A DNA stretch of 64,000 bases from Nemertoderma westbladi (Eukaryota; Xenacoelomorpha; Nemertodermatida; Nemertodermatidae), in the NCBI GenBank assembly GCA_032718475.1, contig JAUCBJ010009129.1:43836-107835 (forward strand), read 5' to 3'. Position 1 is the first letter of the stretch; every line of letters begins with the position of its first letter. Made by a program: the position numbers and the translations under genes. Below are positions 46,648-56,764 of this stretch, in pieces. The notes beneath the pieces are model-generated. The model saw only the letters and a list, made by a program, of their open reading frames with translations, was not told the origin of the DNA and ran no database searches.

Positions 46648-49319
46648 CTGAAAGAACGTATTACTTAACTCACCATTACGTTCCTAAACCCGGTAAGCCA
46701 CATGAAGTGAGAGTAGTGTTTGATGGCTCCGCTCTTTACATGGGTCAATCCCTTAACTCTGAATTTTTACCCGGACCCAACTTACTTCAATCTTTGTTGG
46801 GAATTCTTTTAAGATTGAGACAATATTCGATTGCTTTCGCCTCCGATATAGAAGGCATGTTCTTACAAGTCAAGGTGTTAGATAGGGATCGAGATAGTTT
46901 ACGATTTCTGTGGTGGCCCGAAGGAGACCTCAACATGAAACCGGTGGAGTACTGGATGACCATCCAGGCCTTTGGGATAATCTCAAGCCCTTCCAACGCC
47001 TGTTCGGTAGTGCGTACCACTGCAGAGGACAACCGAGAGGCCTTCTCTAAGGAAGTGATCGACAACATCAAGCGAGACATATACATGGACGACAATCTGA
47101 AGTCCCTTCCATCAGTTGAGGAAGCCATTGAGGTCGCTAAAGGAACGGTAGAGTGCTTAAAAAGAGGTGGGTTTCGATTAACGAAATTCACCAGCAACTC
47201 CCGTGAGTTTCTGGAGTCGATCCCTGCAGAAGATCGAGGGGCGAAAGATCTAGATTTGATCAAAGATGATCTGCCAGAAACCAAGACACTCGGCTTGAAA
47301 TGGGACACAGAGCGAGATATCCTGTTTTTCCAGCTAAAACAGCGAGATAATCCAGTTCGAACCAAACGGATTTGCTTAAGTATACTGAGCACTTATTTCG
47401 ATCCATTGGGATTTATTAGCCCAGTTATATTGATTGCTCGTAGTTTGGTACAACAAATGTGGCTTGAAAACCACTCATGGGACGATCCACTTAAGGGAGA
47501 ATTATTAAAGAAGTGGATGAAATGGGAAGATTCTCTGCCGGCTATCGAGGATTTTATAATTTCCCGTTCATATTTTGGTCATGTTCTCCCTACGTATTCC
47601 TATCAACTCCATGTGTTTGGAGACGCCAGCGATATGGGAATAGGTATAGTAGCCTATCTAAGAGTGGAAACTCCGGATGGAATCAAAGTCGCCTTAGTTA
47701 CTTCTAAGGCATTAATCAACAACAAGTTGAAAGTTCCTCGAGCGGAGTTAAAAGCGGCTCTATACGCTACAGCCATCGGCCGGAATGTAACAGAACAGAT
47801 TGACTATCCATTAGAGAAAACTGTCTATTGGACCGACGCTTTACTCGTGTTAGAGTATATAACCAATGAAGTCTGTCAGTTCAGCGTCTTTGTTACCAAC
47901 AGAGTAGCCATCATACTTAGTCGCACGACGATGGACCAATGGAGACATTGCCCCGGAACGATTAATCCAGCAGACATCGCCTCCCGAGGAGCGACTCCAA
48001 AGGAATTGGTAAATACTCCCGAATGGTTAGGTGGACCCGACTTTCTCTACAAAGAAGAAGAAGAATGGCCTCCCCATCTCACAACAGCAGAGATCAGACA
48101 GGCCAAGGGAGCGGAGAAAGTTAAACCCAAAACTCGAGCGAGTAAATCGAAGTTGTTTAAACCTGCGGTTGATCTATCTGTATTATTTACTTCCGGAGAG
48201 GATGCTTTGGATCAGAAACCCACCGCCACGACTAAAGAAGTCTTGGAAATCCGTGACAAGGATTGGAAATCTGGAATACCAGATATCGCGCAAGGACTCT
48301 CACCTCTCTTGCAGAGAGCGATACGTCACTACAGTTCCTGGAATCGGCTCTGTAAAGCCGTCACCTATTTAAAACGATGTTTTCATCATCGTTACTCCGG
48401 GACAAAGACCCATAGTGATGATGCTCCATCAACATCTGCACGAGTCCATGTTGTTAAAGATCTTCCCCAATACAAGGTATCCGACAGGTTTCTAAAGGAG
48501 AAGATCAGTTACCAGGAGCATGATGAAACCAACAAACAGATGCTGAGACTCCTACAATGCTATGAGGATCCCGATAAGTATTTCCTGTTGTTAAGAAATC
48601 CGCAGATGCGCTTAAGGGATCGCTTCTCTAGTACCATGATAGATGGGTTTATACGTGTTGGAGGCAGGCTCACCAACGCCCCCTTATCCTTTGACACTAA
48701 GTTTCCCATACTCATTAGAAATCTTGACATACAAATCAAGATGATTGTAGATGTTCATAGCAAACTGTATCATGCTGGAAGAGAACGAGTTCTGAGCGAA
48801 ATTCGAACTCGCTACTATTTTTATAAACCCCGTAGGACTCTGAACCAAGTCCTTAGGAACTGCATACCCTGTAGGAAAGCATTCAGTAGGCCTTTGACAC
48901 AGCGAGAGGCAGAATTACCTAGGGAAAGAGTAAGCTTTTATGAACCACCCTTTACTAATACCGGTGTGGATTTATTTGGCCCTATTGAAGTATATCGTGC
49001 CCGGACTATAGTCAAGAGATGGTGTGTCATCTTCGTTTGTATGACTTGTAGAGCTATCCATCTCGATATGGTAAACGATCTATCCACCAACAGCTTCGTG
49101 TTGAGTTTACGACGACAGATTGCTCGTTTCGGAACCAGTAACACGATGAGATCAGATAAGGGAACGAACTTCATTGGCGCCAACAACGAAATTCAAGCTT
49201 ACGTAAAGGACTGGAACAAAAGACAGGTGGACGATCAGCTAAAGATAACAGCGTCTAGCTGGACCTTCAACGCCGCCGACGCCCCTTGGTGGGGAGAGAA
49301 GTTGGGAGAGATTGATTAG
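46575..49319 (+). CDS. BEL/Pao reverse transcriptase, RNase H and integrase
   Basis: 914 codons. The RT palm has VVFDGSA (48-53), SDIEGMFLQVKV with Asp at 91, FLWWPEGD (111-118) and the catalytic YMDD at 170-173. RNase H has FGDAS with Asp 350, KVPRAELKA with Glu 391, and YWTDA with Asp 421. The integrase zinc domain is H728-X4-H733-X29-C763-X2-C766. The catalytic core has NTGVDLFGP with Asp 799 and RSDKGTNF with Asp 861. These motifs in this order define BEL/Pao pol. The frame ends at 49319 just where the third acidic residue of the core is expected; that Glu is encoded at 49306-49308 in the next frame. All visible catalytic residues are intact. Confidence 0.95.
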   Translation: MYQTQLEKFISKGYAERVPEETPVTERTYYLTHHYVPKPGKPHEVRVVFDGSALYMGQSLNSEFLPGPNLLQSLLGILLRLRQYSIAFASDIEGMFLQVKVLDRDRDSLRFLWWPEGDLNMKPVEYWMTIQAFGIISSPSNACSVVRTTAEDNREAFSKEVIDNIKRDIYMDDNLKSLPSVEEAIEVAKGTVECLKRGGFRLTKFTSNSREFLESIPAEDRGAKDLDLIKDDLPETKTLGLKWDTERDILFFQLKQRDNPVRTKRICLSILSTYFDPLGFISPVILIARSLVQQMWLENHSWDDPLKGELLKKWMKWEDSLPAIEDFIISRSYFGHVLPTYSYQLHVFGDASDMGIGIVAYLRVETPDGIKVALVTSKALINNKLKVPRAELKAALYATAIGRNVTEQIDYPLEKTVYWTDALLVLEYITNEVCQFSVFVTNRVAIILSRTTMDQWRHCPGTINPADIASRGATPKELVNTPEWLGGPDFLYKEEEEWPPHLTTAEIRQAKGAEKVKPKTRASKSKLFKPAVDLSVLFTSGEDALDQKPTATTKEVLEIRDKDWKSGIPDIAQGLSPLLQRAIRHYSSWNRLCKAVTYLKRCFHHRYSGTKTHSDDAPSTSARVHVVKDLPQYKVSDRFLKEKISYQEHDETNKQMLRLLQCYEDPDKYFLLLRNPQMRLRDRFSSTMIDGFIRVGGRLTNAPLSFDTKFPILIRNLDIQIKMIVDVHSKLYHAGRERVLSEIRTRYYFYKPRRTLNQVLRNCIPCRKAFSRPLTQREAELPRERVSFYEPPFTNTGVDLFGPIEVYRARTIVKRWCVIFVCMTCRAIHLDMVNDLSTNSFVLSLRRQIARFGTSNTMRSDKGTNFIGANNEIQAYVKDWNKRQVDDQLKITASSWTFNAADAPWWGEKLGEID

Positions 49320-49968
49320 GAGCGTGAAGACTGCGTTCCACTTTATTGTACCTTGTCGCGCTTATCTCACCGACGAATTATTGCGGACGTTAATGGAGGA
49401 AATCGCCGCCTATCTCAACGAAAGACCGCTTATGCCAGTCTCTTCAAGTCCTGATTCCCTGGAAGCACTAACACCCGCGCACTTTCTACTGAAGAAACCC
49501 GTAGCCATGCTCCCACGATCGGAGATCACAGACGGAGATGAGTACTGCCGTCGAACCTGGCAACTTATGCAGTTGCTATCCCGTCGTTTCGCTGACCATT
49601 TCGAGAAACATTACCTGCCCACTCTACAACTTCGAACTAAGTGGTTTGCGCAGCAAGAAAACGTCAGCGCTGGAGACATGGTGCTTATTGTGGACCCCGA
49701 TCTCCCACGTAAGCGATGGCAAACAGGTCGTATCATCGAGACTCATATCTCGAGCGATGGTTTGGTGCGATCAGTAGAACTCGTCGTCATGCGGCGTAAC
49801 TTTAAGAAACCAGGGATAGTCTTTGAGACTCAACAGCTCAACCGCCCAGTGGGTCGTTTATGTTTACTGGAAAGAGACAGAGAGCTCTCCGGAAACTATG
49901 GAAGGCAAGAAACTCTTCCCACGACCACTTCCCTAATCCAACCGACATCTAGGGACTCCCCAACTTAA
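49312..49968 (+). CDS. BEL/Pao integrase C-terminal part (DUF5641-type tail)
   Basis: 218 codons in the frame after the break near 49300. It opens with IRSVKTAF, and the upstream codons of the same frame encode WERL, which carries the third catalytic Glu. Then come LTDELLRTLMEEIAAYLNERP and LEALTPAHFLL, the end of the core, followed by the tail with FAQQENVSAGDMVLIVD, KRWQTGRI and RPVGRLCLLE, the DUF5641-type extension found at the end of BEL/Pao pol. It is not a separate gene but the end of pol, split by a single-base frame change. Confidence 0.92.
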   Translation: MIRSVKTAFHFIVPCRAYLTDELLRTLMEEIAAYLNERPLMPVSSSPDSLEALTPAHFLLKKPVAMLPRSEITDGDEYCRRTWQLMQLLSRRFADHFEKHYLPTLQLRTKWFAQQENVSAGDMVLIVDPDLPRKRWQTGRIIETHISSDGLVRSVELVVMRRNFKKPGIVFETQQLNRPVGRLCLLERDRELSGNYGRQETLPTTTSLIQPTSRDSPT

Positions 49969-51640
49969 TATCGTTCAGAGTGGGCGTGTGACTCTATTAT
50001 TTTATATTATTTTATTATTTTTATATTTATGTATGTATTACTATGTAATTTTATTATAATCGTTTTATTTAATTTAGTAGAATATTATTTAGCGATTATT
50101 TACTAGAATAGTGCAATATGTTCGTGTTTATTGCGTACGTAATTACTTATATTATATTTAGTGTGACGGTGAGAAACAAGTGTTTTTCTCTTTCCTTACT
50201 GTCCGTATTATATTATAAATACGTAACTACAGTAAGATGAAATGTCCGTACTTATTAAAGTACAATAAAGCCACTACTATATTCAAGTATTATTGGTAGG
50301 CAGAGTATTAGGAATGCAAAGTTCAGATCCTCGTGTCTCGGCTAAACCAAGCTCTGGGTAGACCTTGGAAACGACTTGCCTCTTCACACTGACATTGCTT
50401 CGTGCGATATTGCTCTCATACCGTATATTAAATAATACATATAGTAGCGTGATGTCCCTCTAACAGTAGCGTGAAACGCAAATAAATCTGTTAAACCTTT
50501 TGACCATCTGTAATTCTAGTCGATTAAGATATCGCGGCACCCACCGATATACTTGAAAGACAAATTCTAGAATCAGTGGTTAACGTCCCCAGACAAGTTC
50601 TGGAATAAATCGGTGCCCATCTCAAATATTAATTATTTAATATTTGCAAATCTAATAAATCAAAATCTGTAAAATTCAGATCCTTCAACAATTCTAGTCA
50701 ATTAAGATATCGTAGCATTTACCGATATTCTTAAAAGGACAATTTTCATAGAATTAAGGATCTTGTGTCCCCCGACATGTTATAGACTCAAAATATATCC
50801 ATTTAATTATCAAATAATAAAATTTCAGGGAATAAATTTAAATTCATGCCTTTTAATGAATTTAATAAATTGCCATTTTGCGCAATTTATAACATTCCCA
50901 AAATTCCATTAATTAATAGATCAAGGGAGCGGAGATTATCTTATTATGCGTATGAATGTGCGAAAGTCTCCCAAACATAGTCAATAGCCGATAAAATTCA
51001 TAAAGTCATGTATCAAACAGGACATTGACTATTAAAGAATTACTATTAAATAACATCCCAGATCTGTATGCATTGGAATTACCCTAATTCTACCGCTAGC
51101 TTTGCATAATGTCACCATAGCAACAACCACGCTAGAATTAGAATTGAGTTAAAAGAACAATAGAAAGCATGCCCCATTGAATAGCATAGAGAATAGATAG
51201 CGCACTGCTAGTATCCAAGGATACATAATAATACAGTGACATTCTGGAAGGCATTGACTAACGGACAAATGGCCCGAATGTGCGTAGTTGTGACCAGTTG
51301 TGTGGTATTTGTGAGTTTATAGGTGAATGTTACTGCTAAAGTGTGTTTACAGTAGCTAGTCGCAATCGTGAAAGTAACCTAACTCTCCAAGGAAACCTGA
51401 AGTACATCTAAGCCTTTGGGACGGACAGTGGAGTGACTTGTGCCGGTTATCGTTGTCGTTGTACAGCTACGTCGTTGGCGAAAGTACAGCGACAGCGGTA
51501 CATCGGCGCTGAGAATCACACTGTCCGGGGGCAAGGGAGAAGTAGGCAGCGATAATAAATAAATATATAATAAATATATAAATATATAAACTAATAAATA
51601 TATAAACTCATTATAATATTGGTGAACTCGTATAGCAGAT
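49969..51640 (+). other. Spacer between pol and the extra 3' coding unit
   Basis: 1.67 kb, AT-rich, no long frame. It contains an imperfect direct repeat of about 180 bp: both copies start AATTCTAGTC(G/A)ATTAAGATATCG (50511 and 50692) and continue with ACCGATAT, a GACAA(A/T)TT segment and a CCCC-GACA(A/T)GT word. A possible splice acceptor, TATAGCAG, ends at 51638, two bases before the ATG of the 3' unit. This is the natural place for a subgenomic promoter or acceptor, but I see no decisive signal. Confidence 0.55.
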
Positions 51641-52486
51641 ATGACTGAATTAATAGAAGATGATCTTGGTATCAGGGAGAGATATACTCTAACTTTACAA
51701 GCGTTTGTCGATAGCTTAATACGCGGCGACGCTGATCCAACTACTACGGAGGACGATGGTCGTTATATCGAACCGCCAATGTCCCAGGAGCAACTTACGC
51801 GTGAATTGGACTATAGAAAATTCACTGCTCGCTATACGCATCGTAATGGTACGTATATGGACTTCCTGACTACTGGTCATCCTATTGATTTACACGACAC
51901 CGACGATGTCGACACCGAAAGGGAAATGGTTTTATTTAAATATCATACCCAGCGGAGTCGAAACGACAAATCGAGAATAGAACACGAGAACTCTATTCGA
52001 AATAAACTCGAAAGAGAAGATGTTGAAGAACCTGATAAACGTAGCAGCTTCAACGAATATCTAGAATTCCTAAGAGAGACCTATCTCAATGTTGCTAGTC
52101 AACAAAACCTCGAAACTCGATATCCTCAAGGTATACATCCAGATCCTATGATGGAACTCAAACGGCTCTATTTTACGATGATGTATCTTACCGCCGATCG
52201 ACCACTCCCTGTCGTTCCAGATAGCTTCGAACAGATGGAGGAATATTGTAAAACTGGAGAGCGATCACCCGCGTTTCCCCTTCAAGACGTGCGTCTTTGG
52301 TATTACTGTGACGAATGCCCTAGACCTAACCAGCAGATCGAAAGGCATAAACATCCGCGGAGACGTTGCGCTAAACACAGTTTTACGCGATATACTTATG
52401 GGAGTTTCGAGCGAAACCTTTTCGACGTATCACTACTCCTACTCCTTACAGGAATTCCTGGACGAGCGCTTGCAACAACAAGCTGA
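51641..52486 (+). CDS. Extra 3' coding unit of the BEL/Pao element, N-terminal part (unknown)
   Basis: 281 codons, starting MTELIEDDLGIRERYTLTLQ. I recognise no family. The protein is charged and soluble-looking, with no signal peptide or membrane segment. A possible zinc site, CDECPRPNQQ followed by CAKH, lies at about residues 224-246. The last 30 or so residues appear out of frame, because the natural continuation (a YSLQEFLDERL segment) is in the overlapping frame that carries the next ORF. The switch probably occurs near 52400-52420. Segments with LQAFVDSL, FNEYLEFLRETY and YSLQEFLDERL look vaguely alike and may be an internal repeat. It lies where an envelope gene would be in a retrovirus, but nothing in it is envelope-like. 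Confidence 0.75.
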   Translation: MTELIEDDLGIRERYTLTLQAFVDSLIRGDADPTTTEDDGRYIEPPMSQEQLTRELDYRKFTARYTHRNGTYMDFLTTGHPIDLHDTDDVDTEREMVLFKYHTQRSRNDKSRIEHENSIRNKLEREDVEEPDKRSSFNEYLEFLRETYLNVASQQNLETRYPQGIHPDPMMELKRLYFTMMYLTADRPLPVVPDSFEQMEEYCKTGERSPAFPLQDVRLWYYCDECPRPNQQIERHKHPRRRCAKHSFTRYTYGSFERNLFDVSLLLLLTGIPGRALATTS

Positions 52487-55409
52487 GGAATATCAGCTCG
52501 AGGAGAGACATATAGAGCTGACTGAGAGGGAAGAAGCTGCTTTAGCCCAACCAGAAACTCAAATTCTCGTGACGGATCTCTATTCCAAAACGATCCTCCA
52601 CCCCTCGATGGTTCCTCATTTTAAAGACAAGCTCTTTGCTACGGTACAGCCTCAACCGGTTAATACTGATCTCAGATCTCACGAGCTCATTGCTGACGCT
52701 CCTATGATACAACGTCCACCCATAGCGGCTGCTCGTGTCGATGGTGTACTTGTTGAGCCTCCGGACAATAGAGCGGATCTTGTCCGTCGCATGGTACACG
52801 ATGTTAACATACGCGCTAGACCTTTGCCGGACTCATTTTATGGAATTAAGGATCATCCTTATTACGTCAATTTAAAGCAATATTACATGGTAAAACCAGA
52901 AGATCCTACGCATAGTCTGAAGTTTCTACCATTGATCAATCCTCTCGACCTCGTCGAACTCGAACAACTACAAAAACATCTAGATCAGCTAGTTAAACTA
53001 AACTCATTTCGAAAACCGTATAATATTTCCAGAATAGAGAAAGAAATATTACCTCCGTACAATCTTGATGGATTCATTAAAACTCGATTAGTGCACTGGA
53101 ATCTTGACGTGTTATTCGAGGAAGAAAGAATAAAACGATATGGAGATGTGGAAACCTATACTACACAATGCTTAAAGTATAGAGATTTACCCAATGCTAG
53201 CGAATGCGCTACTTTGTGGCATCCAGTGGGAATGACTCTCGAAAACGCCACTAAAGAATGGAACGAGACTCTTAACGTTATCGAGATGTATGGCGTTGTT
53301 ACTTATGACAACGAAGGTAGCGTTCCGGTGGGAGAACTAGGAACTACGCGAATGATACATATACGAGGACTCGCTGGTTCTACCCACGTATTCACTCGAG
53401 CGTGTTCCGACGTGATTGATTATTCTTTTGAAACCCTTACGGAGACACAAAAGAAACTTCGACATGGACAATTCGAGCTCGCGCAGCGTTACGTCACCGA
53501 CACCGAGCGCAAACCGGCCATGGGTATCGATGGATCAATGTTACCCCAACCTGTGCTCGAAATGTTGTTTAACGAAAGAATCCTAAAAATCGGCTCAGCT
53601 GTTTATGGAGATCTCCAAAACGACTTCCGGAATATGGAAAACATTCCATACCCTTTCGTTGATACTCAGCTGATTGCTCCTTGGGCCGAAGGCCGAGGTT
53701 TCTTTCGCACTATGTATGCCAATACACCCAGCGACATTACTAAAGTACAACGGACATCCATCGGACATCTTGCCTTTCAAGAATATGGATGGAACTTCAA
53801 AGTTGGAAATCCTATCAATTACCAGCAAGTATATGGAGATCATTACTCTCGTTTATATTTTGATGGACCATTAACTGCGCCTGGTGCCGTATATAGCTTT
53901 ATGAGTGTTCCACTTCGCCCTTCCTTAGCTATATACACGATCTTTGAAAACGCAGCACTTGCCGGTTGGCTAGCCGATGTGTGCAGTCGTACCATACGCG
54001 CTCACCCATTAATACTTGGAACTAAACTCGCCAAGTTAGACGAACACAATAAGTTCATACGTTTCGAATGTTTCCGGCGCTTTCTGACTCCGTTCCGTAA
54101 CGTCGATAGTCAGTTCAAGGACCGCGCGCTGACCAAACTCAGTCTGAGAGACTCAGCTGCGGAGAAACTGAGTAGCGCTGGATTTGCCGTTTTTCAAGAC
54201 GTTTGTATACAGAACTTACATTCATCCGTTATACAAAGACCCCGAATACCTACAGGTTATTCTGTCGTGGAAATACAGACAGTGGATCCACTTACTGAGA
54301 CAGACGCACCCACTTCGACTATACAGCTGGAGGATGAACCAGTGTGCTTGGAATCAGAAGCGATTCAGCCTACAACTTCCCGGAGCAGTGACAATGATTA
54401 TGTCATAGAGTGGTATCAAGGTCCACAACGTCTCACAGCGTACGATTATCGACACGCCAACTACGTTTCTCGAAAACGTTGTCGATTATGCGCATCGAGA
54501 GACCACTTCACCCCTCTAGACTCGAGCGTACCTTGTTCCTATTTCCTCGAACAACCGATGCTGGAAATATATTGTGCTTATTGCAGACTTAATAACTCTC
54601 ATATCTTTGCCGTCTGCCCACAATTTATGACTCAATGTCACTACTGTCAACTTAAAGGACATGAAAGTTACAATTGTCCCTTTAATCGCGATTTAGAGAG
54701 CGTAGACGAGATAATCACCCTGCGATACATCCGAGCTTGGGAAGCGAACGCGGATTTACATTGCGAATCTCGACATCGCTATTACCCTGGACGAGCTTAC
54801 GAAGGAGTTTACGCGTTCCATCCTTATCTCTTCGCGTCGATTGAACAGAAAACACGCGTACCAAGTTACGAGTTAATGAAGCGTGTTGGTGAGTGTATTT
54901 CCACCAAGTTTGTCAGAAAATACCTTAGAAACGTTAACCCTAATGATATAACCACATATCACCTGATCAATTTTATCCGTCAGGACCCCGAGTATGGCGA
55001 CATCTTTGTGAACTCGCATCCTGAACTACAGGAAGTATCTCGGCGACCATATGAATATCGAACCCGAGAACGCGAGCTGGAGAGAACCATTAAACCGAGA
55101 AAGTTCCTCACCACTCACGGTCCACCCACCGCTAGTGTCCAGACGACCCGTCAAGGACCCGTAGGAGCTGCTGTCCTGAGACGCGCCCTAAAGGCCATTA
55201 GACCTCGCTCCCCCGAGGTTGATATTAATCAACCAGGCACTTCGACCAGCGGGTATACCGATCGTAACCCTAAACCTTCTGATGCAATTGTATTGCACAC
55301 TTGGCCTAGGAGCTACAGCCCTCCTCGTAAAGTGGCTCGCCCCAAAGAGAAAAGGACTCTTGCTAGCCTCAAGAAACTGCGTAAACGCCGTCCGCGTAAG
55401 AAAGACTAA
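52308..55409 (+). CDS. Extra 3' coding unit of the BEL/Pao element, main part: triple zinc-knuckle protein (unknown)
   Basis: 1033 codons, but the first 35 or so are probably an out-of-frame shadow of the upstream ORF. I recognise no named family. The large middle (about 100-650) has no transmembrane segment and includes WHPVGMTLENATKEWNETL, RMIHIRGLAGSTHVFTRAC and GYSVVEIQT. Three zinc-knuckle-like motifs follow: CRLCASRDH...C at 725, CAYCRLNNSHIFAVC (CX2CX5HX4C) at 756, and a canonical CHYCQLKGHESYNC (CX2CX4HX4C) at 777. The C-terminal 30 residues are very basic (KKLRKRRPRKKD), suited to nuclear import or nucleic-acid binding. The stop at 55407-55409 is about 80 bp before the 3' LTR. A diverged copy at 61589-64000 is conserved at protein level. 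A second nucleocapsid-like or RNA-binding accessory protein is my guess. Confidence 0.85.
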   Translation: MTNALDLTSRSKGINIRGDVALNTVLRDILMGVSSETFSTYHYSYSLQEFLDERLQQQAEEYQLEERHIELTEREEAALAQPETQILVTDLYSKTILHPSMVPHFKDKLFATVQPQPVNTDLRSHELIADAPMIQRPPIAAARVDGVLVEPPDNRADLVRRMVHDVNIRARPLPDSFYGIKDHPYYVNLKQYYMVKPEDPTHSLKFLPLINPLDLVELEQLQKHLDQLVKLNSFRKPYNISRIEKEILPPYNLDGFIKTRLVHWNLDVLFEEERIKRYGDVETYTTQCLKYRDLPNASECATLWHPVGMTLENATKEWNETLNVIEMYGVVTYDNEGSVPVGELGTTRMIHIRGLAGSTHVFTRACSDVIDYSFETLTETQKKLRHGQFELAQRYVTDTERKPAMGIDGSMLPQPVLEMLFNERILKIGSAVYGDLQNDFRNMENIPYPFVDTQLIAPWAEGRGFFRTMYANTPSDITKVQRTSIGHLAFQEYGWNFKVGNPINYQQVYGDHYSRLYFDGPLTAPGAVYSFMSVPLRPSLAIYTIFENAALAGWLADVCSRTIRAHPLILGTKLAKLDEHNKFIRFECFRRFLTPFRNVDSQFKDRALTKLSLRDSAAEKLSSAGFAVFQDVCIQNLHSSVIQRPRIPTGYSVVEIQTVDPLTETDAPTSTIQLEDEPVCLESEAIQPTTSRSSDNDYVIEWYQGPQRLTAYDYRHANYVSRKRCRLCASRDHFTPLDSSVPCSYFLEQPMLEIYCAYCRLNNSHIFAVCPQFMTQCHYCQLKGHESYNCPFNRDLESVDEIITLRYIRAWEANADLHCESRHRYYPGRAYEGVYAFHPYLFASIEQKTRVPSYELMKRVGECISTKFVRKYLRNVNPNDITTYHLINFIRQDPEYGDIFVNSHPELQEVSRRPYEYRTRERELERTIKPRKFLTTHGPPTASVQTTRQGPVGAAVLRRALKAIRPRSPEVDINQPGTSTSGYTDRNPKPSDAIVLHTWPRSYSPPRKVARPKEKRTLASLKKLRKRRPRKKD

Positions 55410-55464
55410 CTGTTTAGAGTATCTTTAGGTTTTAGAAACTGTGATTTTTATATTTTATAGACTG

Positions 55465-55487
55465 AAAATCCCATTTTCTGGGAGCGG
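55465..55487 (+). promoter_or_regulatory. Putative polypurine tract and conserved pre-LTR hairpin
   Basis: Directly before the 3' LTR the sequence reads ATCCCATTTTCTGGGAGCGG. The CCCA/TGGG pair can form a small stem and GGGAGCGG is the purine tract expected for plus-strand priming. The same sequence precedes the LTR of the inverted relative at 61563-61585, although the LTRs themselves have diverged. Confidence 0.65.
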
Positions 55488-56759
55488 TGTAAAAGCCTTT
55501 GCTGAATTGCCCCGTTATTTTTATTATCTTTTACATTAAAATACTCTGTAGTTGATTTAATAGGTGTAAGAGACCGTATTATTGCTGTATCGGTGTTTTT
55601 TAGAGGATCTAAGACCTATTTCCTCCGTATGTGTACTGTGAAAGGCATAGTTGATGATTCTATGGCAATTCCATGACGCAAAGGGTGATAGCTACTCTTG
55701 AACAGTAGTTACTATGACTACGGTTAACAGCTGATATTCATACGTGTTGATTTTCTTTGTTCTACGGCGTCTCTCAGTTCAGTCAGCCAATCAGAGCATT
55801 TTTATGGCTCTTGTAGAGAAATTTCCTAGAAATCACTCAATGCTTTATGTGCAGCGTTTACATTCAGTCCTGAGCCAGGAGAGAGCGGCTTGGAAATATT
55901 TTTGTGCTTTTCTGTTTTAGCCTAACACTAGTAGGCTTAATTATAAGGACATATATCCGTTATCAAACTAAATATAACACACTGACTGATTGCAAAACTC
56001 AACTTGCTTACTGTCACACTGAATCACTGTGCAACTCAACTCAAATCATAACATACCATACCTAATCAAACACTGTGCATACTTTATATTGTTATACTGC
56101 TATTTACTGTCGGTCCTTCATAATATGGTTGATGAATTATTATATTTGGAATAACGATAAATAACCCCGAAACCCAATATTCTTGATATACCGAAGGTAA
56201 GAGAGAAAGGTTATATATAACGATTGTGACTTATGTTAAAGTGGTTTGAAGTGAATCTAATGTTATTTGATAGACCCTACATGAGTCGGTCCGTGTTCCT
56301 TTTATATGTGACTAAAATCAGTGAAGATCGGCAGATTAGTGTGCAGTATTGTGCAGCATTGTGTATGAGTGAGACTGATAACGAAGCATTTCCTAAAGAA
56401 TGCGCCATATATGTGAATTATAACTAAGCCATATCGTTGTGAGTAGTTTAAGTCATAACTCTGTTTATATAGATAGAGCGCCACGTCCTAAAGGAACTGT
56501 TAATATTTCCCGAAGGTGAATAATATTGTCAGAGATTATATAATACTGTCAGTCGAATAATACATTAGGCTTACATAGCAATAAGATTAAGCCGTCGAAC
56601 CCAATCTCCCGGGTATATCCAGCGGGTGAATGATCGCGCACAGATTGGTTTCGACTAGTGTAGTGAATCAAATACTTGTCATAGGCTAAAAGTGATTTAT
56701 TATCTAAAAGACATCCTAATTTGGCGGGTTAAACTGCCAAAGGTCTGAAAGCGCGAACA
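55488..56759 (+). repeat. 3' LTR of the BEL/Pao element
   Basis: 1272 bp, same ends and length as the 5' LTR, with three visible substitutions between them. It is followed by the right target duplication ATTGC at 56760-56764. Confidence 0.95.
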
Positions 56760-56764
56760 ATTGC

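Larger units (their letters stand above)
38385..56759 (+). mobile_element. Giant BEL/Pao LTR retrotransposon with an extra 3' coding unit (18,375 bp)
   Basis: Two 1272-bp direct LTRs, each TGTAAAAG...GCGAACA, enclose gag, protease, RT, RNase H and integrase in BEL/Pao order. A 1.7-kb spacer and a large unrecognised coding unit follow before the 3' LTR. ATTGC flanks the element at 38380-38384 and 56760-56764. I found only three differences between the LTRs, so the insertion is very recent. BEL/Pao elements are usually well under 12 kb; this one is unusually large because of long LTRs, a 2.3-kb leader and the 3' unit. One-base frame changes near 43.59, 46.55, 49.30 and 52.4 kb interrupt otherwise clean frames. 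Confidence 0.95.

Noticed and set aside
51641-55409. An envelope gene in the position after pol
   Set aside because: No signal peptide, no transmembrane anchor and no cysteine-rich ectodomain; zinc knuckles and a basic tail point to a nucleic-acid-binding protein instead.
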